Position numbers and translations under genes: made by a program. From NCBI RefSeq assembly GCF_000308875.1, contig NZ_BAGL01000122.1:48026-112025 (forward strand): 64,000 bases of DNA, written 5' to 3'. Source of the stretch: Nocardia transvalensis NBRC 15921 (lineage in GTDB: Bacteria > Actinomycetota > Actinomycetes > Mycobacteriales > Mycobacteriaceae). The notes beneath the pieces were generated by a model. It did not search any database. It had not been told where the DNA came from and saw only the letters and a program-made list of their open reading frames with translations. This document shows positions 42,217 to 49,348 of the stretch, one piece after another (position 1 is the stretch's first letter; each line of letters begins with the position of its first letter).

Positions 42217-44590
42217 CGATCTCCTCTTGCAAAATGAGCTTGTTCTCCAACGTTCCCAACGTGTCTGGGTGGTCGGGCCCGAGCAATGTCTCTCGCCGCG
42301 CGTACAGGTCTGTGGTGAGGCGCAGGGCCTCGGCCAGGAAACCGAGCGATCGGTAGCTCAACGCCAGGCCGTTGAGCGCATTGAGCGCGTTCTGGTCGTC
42401 CGGCTTCGCGATCCTCCGCCACCGGTCCCATGCCGCAATCGAAATGCGGTGCGCGATACGCCGATTCAAGTCCCGTTCCGCATCGGTTCGACCGAGATGA
42501 CGGCGGGCAATCGCCAGATTGTTAAGCGCGATGAGTGTGTCACGGTGGGTCGGCCCCAGGTCTCCGTGGTCACGCCGCAGGATGTAGACCATCCGCAATT
42601 GTTCGTAAGCCTCTTCGTAATGCTCCATCTCCAGGTGTGTCACTGCGAGGTTGTTCACTGCGGTGAGAGTCTCGGCGGCTGCGGGTCCGCGCTCGGCGGA
42701 CAGGATCCGGACGGCCTCGAGCTTGAGGCTCAACGCGATGGAGTGGTGGCCTTCGAGTCCATGGGCGACTGCCAATCCGGTCAGCACCACGCAGTACGTA
42801 TGCGGGTCGACGGTGTTGCGCGTGCACACCTTGCGAAACGCTTCGAAGGTGGCAAGTGCGTCCCTGGTGCTGCCGGCTTCACTTTGCACCCTGCCGGTTT
42901 CGTTGAGCAGATATCGCTCGTCCAGACCGATATCCCAGTTGTCACCACCGGGGAGGAGGCCAGCGACCGCACGCACATGAGGGAGGTAATCCAGCACTTC
43001 GCGGTGCCGATACTCGTCGCGGGTGCGCTCTACGGCTGCGGTCAGCTCCGCCATTGCTGCGGTTCGGAACAGAATGCGACGCGACGGTGGCCACACCAGA
43101 GCACGGACTGCGCGCGCCACCAGGGGGTGCATCGAACACCCGGCAGCGTCGATACTGAGCAGTCCACGTGCGGCCCCCCGCCCGACCCCGTCATCGAACT
43201 CATCACCTCCGTTGGCTCTGCCGACGATCCCGAACAGCAGGTTACGAGGGATCCGCGCGGGTGCGAGGACACTCGCCGCACACATCACCTCACGGCCAGC
43301 GTCGCCGAGCGAGTTGAATGACCGCAACAGGACACGGCTGAACGAAACAGAGCAACCAGCGGGAAGTTCCGCCTCCAGGTGCGCACCCTCCAGACGGTCC
43401 GGCTCCGTAGACGAAAGATCGGTCAACAGACCCTGATAGCCAGCAAAACTCGGCAGCGTTGTCAGGCCAGCCGCAATCGTCAGGCCCAGCGGATGACCGC
43501 CGAGCATCTTGACGATGTCTCGCACGGCCTGTCGGTCCGTGGAGGCCGCAGGGCAGTACGCGGTAAGCACCGCTGCCCCGATCACCTTGTCCAGTTCCCT
43601 CAGAGTGAATTCGTGGGAACCGAACCGTTCGAATCGACCACGGGTGGTGATCAGGGTCCGTCCGGCGCGAGTAGGTGCGAGCATGCGAAACAACTGCTCG
43701 CGGTGAGTGCCGGCCGGTACATCGTCGAGGATCCATAGGTAGGGCGCATCGAGTGCGTCCAACGCAGCCGGAATGCCCGCGGGATCGGGTAGGGACAAAC
43801 CAGCCGCTATCAGTCTCAGGTGCTCGTTGAAACGTGTCTCAACCGAGAAGTGGCCTGAATCTGACCGGCCGTCGCTGCCGGCGAGGTCGAGAACAAAGAC
43901 CCAGCTGGGGTGATCACGTGCAAAGAGCCGTGCATACTGCAGGGACAGAGCGGTCTTCCCCTGCCCGCCAAGGCCGCTGACCACCACACAGGGTTTGCCG
44001 CGGTCCCGGTTCTTCTCCCGCGCCCGCATCCCGGAATGGATGTCCCACAACTCGTCGAACCGACCACGAAAGTACCGATTACCAGGGAGTTCTTGTGGAT
44101 ACCAATTCCGCACAGTGACCGTAGGTGCGTCACCGATGAAGCCGTCGTGTGCCTGGACGTTCCGCACGATCGTCTCAACCAGCTCAGCGGGAGGTGCACC
44201 GCCGTACGGCAATCGATACATCGTCAGCTGGGCAGGGCGCACGTGGTCCGGGGAGATACCCTGGACCACAGCCATCACCCGGGAAGTCTCGCCAGCATCG
44301 AGGTAGTAGGCGGCCGACAACGCTACATGCAACTCTTCTCGGCAATGCGGGCTGATGGGAAAATTCTCCGTGATCAACGCAACCAGCGTGCGCGAACGGG
44401 CGAGCGCCTGCTCGATCGACCGTGTCAGTGGTGCCCAGATCTCACCTTCGATCTTATCGAGAAAGACCTCCAAACCGCGCGACTTCATGGCCTGATGCAA
44501 AGCCAACGCTACCGCCAAGTCTTCAGATTTGTAGCAGAGGAATACATCAAACAACTTCTCTGCGGCGTCTTCACCTTCGATATTGATCAT
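42200..44590 (-). CDS. TIR-STAND-TPR (NLR-like) protein, candidate anti-phage effector
   Basis: 796 aa. Residues ~13-145 are a TIR domain: FDVFLCYKSEDLAVALALHQ, then LEVFLDKIEGEIWAPLTRSI, VALITENFPISPHCREELHV, in which Glu86 of the S-x2-C-x2-E-L motif is the expected NADase catalytic residue. A STAND ATPase follows with Walker A GLGGQGKT (206-213), Walker B APYLWILDDVPAG, TLITTRGRFERFG and GGHPLGLTIAAGL. The last ~250 residues are TPRs, including GPTHRDTLIALNNLAIA and GPDHPDTLGTLENKL. TIR-NLR proteins deplete NAD+ when the repeat domain senses an invader. This function is inferred from architecture. The coupled 165-aa protein probably belongs to the same system. Confidence 0.85.
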   Translation of the reverse strand: MINIEGEDAAEKLFDVFLCYKSEDLAVALALHQAMKSRGLEVFLDKIEGEIWAPLTRSIEQALARSRTLVALITENFPISPHCREELHVALSAAYYLDAGETSRVMAVVQGISPDHVRPAQLTMYRLPYGGAPPAELVETIVRNVQAHDGFIGDAPTVTVRNWYPQELPGNRYFRGRFDELWDIHSGMRAREKNRDRGKPCVVVSGLGGQGKTALSLQYARLFARDHPSWVFVLDLAGSDGRSDSGHFSVETRFNEHLRLIAAGLSLPDPAGIPAALDALDAPYLWILDDVPAGTHREQLFRMLAPTRAGRTLITTRGRFERFGSHEFTLRELDKVIGAAVLTAYCPAASTDRQAVRDIVKMLGGHPLGLTIAAGLTTLPSFAGYQGLLTDLSSTEPDRLEGAHLEAELPAGCSVSFSRVLLRSFNSLGDAGREVMCAASVLAPARIPRNLLFGIVGRANGGDEFDDGVGRGAARGLLSIDAAGCSMHPLVARAVRALVWPPSRRILFRTAAMAELTAAVERTRDEYRHREVLDYLPHVRAVAGLLPGGDNWDIGLDERYLLNETGRVQSEAGSTRDALATFEAFRKVCTRNTVDPHTYCVVLTGLAVAHGLEGHHSIALSLKLEAVRILSAERGPAAAETLTAVNNLAVTHLEMEHYEEAYEQLRMVYILRRDHGDLGPTHRDTLIALNNLAIARRHLGRTDAERDLNRRIAHRISIAAWDRWRRIAKPDDQNALNALNGLALSYRSLGFLAEALRLTTDLYARRETLLGPDHPDTLGTLENKLILQEEIDERER

Positions 44591-44687
44591 CAGTCCTGTT
44601 TCGACGACCGATTTCGTGGCGCAGCACCTTCACATTGAGGACGCTCGGCACCCGAAGGCCGGGCCGAATCTACTCTCATAATGAGTG

Positions 44688-45059
44688 TCAATCCCTCTTT
44701 CGCGGGTAGTCGATGACCTCTTCCCCACCAAATGTGCGACACACTTCGAACAACACGGGCAATTCGTCGACAGCTTTCTTTACCACTTCTTCGTTTGCCA
44801 ATAGCGCCTTTACATCCGACACTGTCTGACTCGCGCCTTCAATCATACTTCCGATTGTGTCGTCAGGAACCTGGGTTCCCTGGATCGTACGCCAGGTCAG
44901 TGTATACGCGTTCAATTTGTAATATCGCACGAGCCCAAACTCCTCATCGGTCAACTCCAACCGATATTTGAGCGTGAACTGCATGCCCTTGTGCCCGCCG
45001 AGCACCCCTTTAACGGCCGCTTGGCTCCGATTGATTACCAGACGCACGAGGCGCTCCAT
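44688..45059 (-). CDS. hypothetical protein, accessory island
   Basis: 123 aa, not recognised. It is predominantly helical with a beta stretch (MQFTLKYRLELTDEEFGLVR, YYKLNAYTLTWRTIQGTQVP) and a C-terminal helix region (KALLANEEVVKKAVDELPVL). Codon use is clearly AT-richer than the backbone. It follows the zinc-ribbon gene by 20 bp and is probably co-transcribed. No membrane helix or signal peptide. Confidence 0.6.
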   Translation of the reverse strand: MERLVRLVINRSQAAVKGVLGGHKGMQFTLKYRLELTDEEFGLVRYYKLNAYTLTWRTIQGTQVPDDTIGSMIEGASQTVSDVKALLANEEVVKKAVDELPVLFEVCRTFGGEEVIDYPRKRD

Positions 45060-45079
45060 TCAGACACTGGTAGAAGAAA

Positions 45080-45205
45080 CTACCTTTGGGGGGCTTTCCA
45101 TTCGAACTTGCAAATCTGACACACGTACTTCTGCCAGCCTTGTCGATCTTGCGGCCCGACGTCCATTCCGGTCTTCTTGCCACATTGCGGACATACCTCC
45201 GCCAT
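45080..45205 (-). CDS. 41-aa zinc-ribbon protein
   Basis: 41 aa from ATG 45205, with GGAG 9 bases upstream; the frame stays open further upstream without a signal. It has two CxxC knuckles, CPQC-GKK near the start and CQIC-KFEW near the end, with about 20 residues between them: a compact zinc ribbon. It precedes the 123-aa gene and may bind nucleic acid or act as a partner subunit. Low-GC composition suggests phage or plasmid origin. Confidence 0.6.
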   Translation of the reverse strand: MAEVCPQCGKKTGMDVGPQDRQGWQKYVCQICKFEWKAPQR

Positions 45206-45365
45206 ACTCTTTTCTCCTTCTCGGGCGAATCGCCCGACCCCGAGGCGAACCGCGCAAGCGCAGCATACAACCCTAGAAAGGGCCCTGGCGAGGTTTTCTG
45301 CCCGACCGTACAAGATAAATGGCCGCAAACCGACCACGACGCATTTTGTGAGTCAAAGGAAACAA

Positions 45366-45548
45366 TTATGCTGAAACGGAGGCGCTACAGAGCCGAGGCG
45401 TCCTCGCCGCCGAGGGTGTCGGCCTGGCTCTGCTCATCGCCGTGCTGGAGGAGTGGGTTCCCTTCGTGTGAATCAGGCAGCCGTGGAGGATGTCGACGAG
45501 GCGGTTGCCGAGTTGTCGTAGTGCGGCGTTGTGTTCGACCTGGCGAGT
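45366..45548 (-). pseudogene. fragment of an IS110-like transposase C-terminus
   Basis: Read on the minus strand, 45455-45548 encodes TRQVEHNAALRQLGNRLVDI, then LHGCLIH, which resembles the C-terminal block ALR-LGNR-V-ILHGCL of IS110-family transposases. The rest, to the stop at 45366, is unrelated, so only a decayed 3' piece remains. It marks the right edge of the accessory island. Identification is from memory of the family, with moderate certainty. Confidence 0.4.
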
Positions 45549-45654
45549 GCTTAGGTGGTCGTATTAGGCGCGGCGGGCTGGGCTGAGCACGACCGCCGGG
45601 CTGGCCCGCAACGGCGCCGGTGACTGAGCGGGCCTCTCATCGGTAGGGCGGGGT

Positions 45655-46443
45655 TCAGTATTTTCGGTTGGCCAGGACGGGGAGGGTTTTTCGGACTTCG
45701 GTGACTCGGCTCGGGTCGATGTCGGTGGTGAGGAGGTCGGGGGTTGTGCCGAGGGTGGCGAGGACCTTGCCGTCGGGGGTGACTGCGAGGCTGTGGCCTA
45801 CGCCGCGGGGGGCCGCGGAATCGGTTGGGGTGGTGGGGAGGGCTTGGCCGCAGGCGGCGACGAAGGTGGTGGAGTCGAGGGCTCGGGCTCGGGCGAGTAG
45901 TTGCCACTGGTCGGCCTTGCCGGGGCCGTCGCCCCAGGACGCGGAGACGACGATCAGGTCGGCGCCTTCGGTGGCGAGGGCTTGGAACAGGCCCGGGAAG
46001 CGGATGTCGTAGCAGATCGTGAAACCGACACGGGTGCCGTCGATCTCGAGCAGCAGCGGGCGATCCCCGGGGGCGACGGTATCGGATTCGGCGAATCCGA
46101 AGGCGTCGTAGAGATGGATCTTGTCGTAGTGGGCGTCGACCCCGCCCCCGGTCACCAGCAGCGTATTGCGCACCCGGCCGTCGGCGGGGGTGAACATTCC
46201 GGCCGCCACCGTCACGCCCGCGCGCTCGGCGATCGACCGGACCGCGTCGGCCCACGGCCCGTCCACCGGCTCCGCGACCTCGGCCAGCGCGCCGCCGCCG
46301 AAGCAGCGCATCATCGCCTCGGGAAACACCACCAGCCGGGCGCCGGCGTCGGCCGCGCGCGTCGTGTACTCCTCGACGATCGCGAGATTGTCCTTCGGAT
46401 CGGGCGTGCTGGTGACCTGAGCGAGACTGATTCTGCTGAGCAA
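45655..46443 (-). CDS. carbon-nitrogen hydrolase (nitrilase superfamily amidohydrolase)
   Basis: 262 aa from TTG 46443. That start is chosen because AGAAGGGAG precedes it by about 8 bases; an ATG at 46470 lies upstream inside the operator region. The catalytic triad is visible: Glu in LVVFPEAMMRCFGG, Lys in YDKIHLYDAFGF, Cys in VGFTICYDIRFPG. It hydrolyses an amide or nitrile; the substrate is not predictable. It diverges from the GntR gene, with the 17-bp operator between or over both starts, and belongs to the same regulon as the MHS transporter and DUF2848 genes. Confidence 0.87.
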   Translation of the reverse strand: MLSRISLAQVTSTPDPKDNLAIVEEYTTRAADAGARLVVFPEAMMRCFGGGALAEVAEPVDGPWADAVRSIAERAGVTVAAGMFTPADGRVRNTLLVTGGGVDAHYDKIHLYDAFGFAESDTVAPGDRPLLLEIDGTRVGFTICYDIRFPGLFQALATEGADLIVVSASWGDGPGKADQWQLLARARALDSTTFVAACGQALPTTPTDSAAPRGVGHSLAVTPDGKVLATLGTTPDLLTTDIDPSRVTEVRKTLPVLANRKY

Positions 46444-46462
46444 GGATTCGCTCCCTTCTGGT

Positions 46463-46479
46463 GTATACATTCTGTATGC
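46463..46479. promoter_or_regulatory. GntR operator candidate, copy 1
   Basis: GTATACATTCTGTATGC, an imperfect palindrome, shares the pattern RTATACWTKCTGTATRC with the copy at 48552-48568. It covers the GntR start codon (46476) and contains TATACAT, a plausible -10 placed for leaderless transcription. Binding would repress both divergent genes. Confidence 0.65.
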
Positions 46480-47135
46480 GGAAAAACGACTCCGTGCCGG
46501 TGCTGTCGGGGCGGGAGAAGGCCTACAACTACGTCAAGGATCAGGTCCTGACGTCGCTTCCCGCCACCGGCACCTTCCTCAACGAGCAGGAACTGGCGAC
46601 CAGCATCGGGGTGTCGCGGACCCCGGTGCGCGAGGCGCTGCTCATGCTGCAGGCAGAGGGCCTGGTGGAGATGGTGCCCAAGCGCGGCGCGCACGTCCCG
46701 GCGATGTCGGGCCGCCAGATCGCCGAGCTGATGGATCTGCGCGGCGTGCTGGAGCGGCACGCGGCGGGCCGCTCGATCGCCGACGGCAGCGCACCGGTCG
46801 CCGCCATGCGGGCCGCGCTCGCCGAGCAGGAGACCCTCGCCGACCTCGACGACGAGGAGTCGGCGCGCGAATTCATCTCCTGGGACAGCCGATTCCACCA
46901 GATCCTGGTCGACTCGGCGGGCAGCGAGCTGCTGTCGACCACCTACGCCGGCCTGCGGGCCCGGCAACTGCGGGTCGGCCTCGCGGCGCTGTTCGCCACC
47001 GCGAACCGGCAGCACCGGGTGTGCGTCGAGCACGAGGCGATCGTCGCGGCGCTCGCCGCCGGCGACGAACGCCTCGCCCACGCGAAGATCGACGAACATC
47101 TCGAGATCACCCTGCAGATTCTGTTGCGCGCGTGA
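46476..47135 (+). CDS. GntR-family regulator with FCD-type effector domain
   Basis: 219 aa from ATG 46476. The winged-helix domain has LNEQELATSIGVSRTPVREA, then LLMLQAEGLVEMVPKRGAHV. The helical effector domain (about residues 85-215) has AGRSIADG, SWDSRFHQILVDSAG and EHEAIVAALAAGDERLAHAK, matching the FCD subfamily with metal-binding histidines. No ribosome site precedes the ATG, and a -10-like TATACAT lies 6-12 bases upstream, so the mRNA is probably leaderless. The operator overlaps its own start: autoregulation is likely. Its 3' end overlaps the convergent transporter by 29 bp. Confidence 0.87.
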   Translation: MRKNDSVPVLSGREKAYNYVKDQVLTSLPATGTFLNEQELATSIGVSRTPVREALLMLQAEGLVEMVPKRGAHVPAMSGRQIAELMDLRGVLERHAAGRSIADGSAPVAAMRAALAEQETLADLDDEESAREFISWDSRFHQILVDSAGSELLSTTYAGLRARQLRVGLAALFATANRQHRVCVEHEAIVAALAAGDERLAHAKIDEHLEITLQILLRA

Positions 47136-48474
47136 GGTTCTGCGACAGTTCGGCGTAGTGCTCGTCCTCGGCGTTGTCCGGATCGGCGCCCAGCGTCAGC
47201 CCGCCGAGGGTGAGGGCGGTGACCACGAACAGGTAGGCGGTCAGCGGCACCCAGCTGTCGAATGTGCTGAGCAGCGTGGTGAAGATCAGTGGCGCCAGCG
47301 CACCGCCGAACACCCCGCCGATGGTGTACGCGAGCGAACATCCGGTGGAGCGCAACCGGACCGGGAACTGTTCGGTGATGAACGCCGCCTGCGGCCCGTA
47401 CATGAACGAGTGGAACGTCAGGCCCACGGTGATGCCGAGGATGAGCAGCACGTGCGAGCTGCCGCCGATCATCGGGAAGAACAGCACCGTCCACACCAGC
47501 GCCCCGGCCGCCGCGCAGGCGTAGACCAGACGCCGATTGATCCGGTCGGACACCGCGCCCGCGAGCGGGATCGTGACCAGCTGGAACGCCGAGGCGATCA
47601 GGACGGCGATCAGCACATCGCTGCGCTCGAAGTCGAGGTGTTTGGTGCCGTAGGTGATGGTGAAGACCGTGAACAGCGCGTACATGACATCGGGCGCCAG
47701 CCGGGCGAGCACTGCCGCCACGAGTCGCCGCCGATGCGTGCGCAGCACCTCGCCGATCGGCGCTTCCGGCCGATCGCCGGATTCCTGGAGCGCCCGGAAG
47801 ATCGGGGTGTCCTCGAGCCGCAGCCGGATCCACAGGCCGAATGCCACCAGGACCGCGGACGCCAGGAATGCCACGCGCCAGCCCCAGGTCTCGAACGCGG
47901 ATTCGCTCATCGACACGGTCAGCACCGCGAGCGCGCCGTTGGCCAGCAGATTTCCGGCCGGCGGGCCGATCTGCGCGGCGGACGCCCAGAATCCGCGGCG
48001 GCGCGGGTCGCCGTATTCGCTGGACAGCAGCACGGCCCCGCCCCATTCGCCGCCGACCGCGACGCCCTGCGCGAATCGCAGCGTCACGAGGACGATCGGC
48101 GCCGCGATGCCGATCGTCGCGTGGCTGGGGATCAGGCCGATCCCGAATGTCGTCGCGCCGATCAGCAGCAGCGTCATGATCAGCAGCTGTTTGCGGCCGA
48201 GGATGTCGCCGAGCCGGCCGAAGACGAAGCCGCCCACCGGACGCGAGACGTATCCGACGGCGTAGGTGGAGAACGCCAGGATGGTTCCGGTCAGCGGATC
48301 CTCGCCGGGGAAGAAGACCTGCGGGAAGACCAGCGCCGCGGCGGTCGAGTAGACGGCGAAGTCGTACCACTCCAGCGCGGTGCCGGTGAGACTCGCTGAG
48401 AAGGCCCTGAACAGCGCTTTTCGGTGTCCGGGCGAGGCGTTCGGCGCGGTGATCACCGAAGTATGAACCGTCAT
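47107..48474 (-). CDS. MHS-family MFS transporter (second)
   Basis: 455 aa. Twelve hydrophobic helices with the MHS motifs SLTGTALEWYDFAVYSTAAA, FGRLGDILGRKQLLIMTLLL, GVAVGGEWGGAVLLSSEYGD and FHSFMYGPQAAFITEQFPVR. It imports an organic acid or amide, presumably the substrate of the nitrilase-family enzyme. ATG 48474 is near the operator copy at 48552-48568, which lies between it and the DUF2848 gene. It is a paralogue of the gene at 32691. Confidence 0.88.
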   Translation of the reverse strand: MTVHTSVITAPNASPGHRKALFRAFSASLTGTALEWYDFAVYSTAAALVFPQVFFPGEDPLTGTILAFSTYAVGYVSRPVGGFVFGRLGDILGRKQLLIMTLLLIGATTFGIGLIPSHATIGIAAPIVLVTLRFAQGVAVGGEWGGAVLLSSEYGDPRRRGFWASAAQIGPPAGNLLANGALAVLTVSMSESAFETWGWRVAFLASAVLVAFGLWIRLRLEDTPIFRALQESGDRPEAPIGEVLRTHRRRLVAAVLARLAPDVMYALFTVFTITYGTKHLDFERSDVLIAVLIASAFQLVTIPLAGAVSDRINRRLVYACAAAGALVWTVLFFPMIGGSSHVLLILGITVGLTFHSFMYGPQAAFITEQFPVRLRSTGCSLAYTIGGVFGGALAPLIFTTLLSTFDSWVPLTAYLFVVTALTLGGLTLGADPDNAEDEHYAELSQNLTRATESAG

Positions 48475-48551
48475 GGCTCTCCTTGCGAAATCGAGCAGTG
48501 CCGGCGCGGCGGGTGGGTGTGCCCTCGGTCACGCCGACCGTTGTACGCAAC

Positions 48552-48568
48552 ATATACTTGCTGTATAC
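48552..48568. promoter_or_regulatory. GntR operator candidate, copy 2
   Basis: ATATACTTGCTGTATAC, a near-perfect palindrome with the same pattern as copy 1 (46463-46479). Located in the divergent region between the MHS transporter and the DUF2848 gene, it would place all four genes in one regulon. Confidence 0.65.
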
Positions 48569-48624
48569 AAGACGCATGCGCAAGCCCCCGGCTGTAAACA
48601 GTCGATAACGCGAGAGGACATCGC

Positions 48625-49308
48625 ATGACCCAGCTCAGCTTCGCCCTGCCGGACGGCAGCACCGAGACGGTGGCCGTCACGACCCTGCTCAACGCCGGAT
48701 ACGCGGGTCGCAATCAGCGGGAGGTCGCCGCGCACATCGCGGAACTGGCGGAGCTGGGCGTGCCCGCGCCGGCGACCACTCCGGCCCTCTATCCCATCGC
48801 GCCCTACCTGGCGCAGCAGACCGGTGAGGTGTTCGTCCAGCACGGGCGGACCTCGGGCGAGGCGGAGTGGGCCCTGATCATCACCGCGCACGACGTGCTG
48901 CTCACCGTGGCGTGCGATCACACCGACCGCGCGCTGGAGGTGCACGGCGTGGCCTGGAGCAAGAACGCCGGACCCGATGTCCTCGGCGCGCGGGCCTGGC
49001 GGCTGTCGGAGATCGCCGACCGCCTCGACGACATCACTCTGCGGGCGTGGGTAGGCCACGGCGATGCGGAGCGGCTCATCCAGGAGGGCACCCTCGGCGA
49101 CCTGCTGACCCCGGCCTACTGGCTCGACGTCCTGGCCCGGCGCGGCGAGGACAAGCCGGGCACCGTCCTGATCTCGGGCACGATCTCGATGCTGCCCGGG
49201 GTGGACCAGTTCGGCGACTCCTGGCGGGTGGAGATGGCCGACCCGGCCACCGGGGAAACCCTCGAGTGCTCGTACCACCTGGTGCCCATGCCGGAGCCCA
49301 TCGGCTGA
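48625..49308 (+). CDS. DUF2848 protein (putative hydrolase)
   Basis: 227 aa from ATG 48625. The pattern AGYAGRNQREVAAHIAELAE, then LGVPAP, followed by LYPIAPYLAQQTGEVFVQHG and ALIITAHDVLLTVACDHTDR, identifies DUF2848, a fumarylacetoacetate-hydrolase-like family often found with MHS transporters and amidohydrolases. The C-terminus ends with GETLECSYHLVPMPE. It probably handles the product of the nitrilase-type enzyme. The operator at 48552 is 57 bp upstream. Confidence 0.8.
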   Translation: MTQLSFALPDGSTETVAVTTLLNAGYAGRNQREVAAHIAELAELGVPAPATTPALYPIAPYLAQQTGEVFVQHGRTSGEAEWALIITAHDVLLTVACDHTDRALEVHGVAWSKNAGPDVLGARAWRLSEIADRLDDITLRAWVGHGDAERLIQEGTLGDLLTPAYWLDVLARRGEDKPGTVLISGTISMLPGVDQFGDSWRVEMADPATGETLECSYHLVPMPEPIG

Positions 49309-49348
49309 TCCCGCCCTGTTGTCCCGTTCGAACGCATACGCTGACCCC

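Noticed and set aside
36451..45654. Prophage or integrative plasmid
   Set aside because: No integrase, phage structural, replication or transfer gene is present; only an IS110-like fragment.
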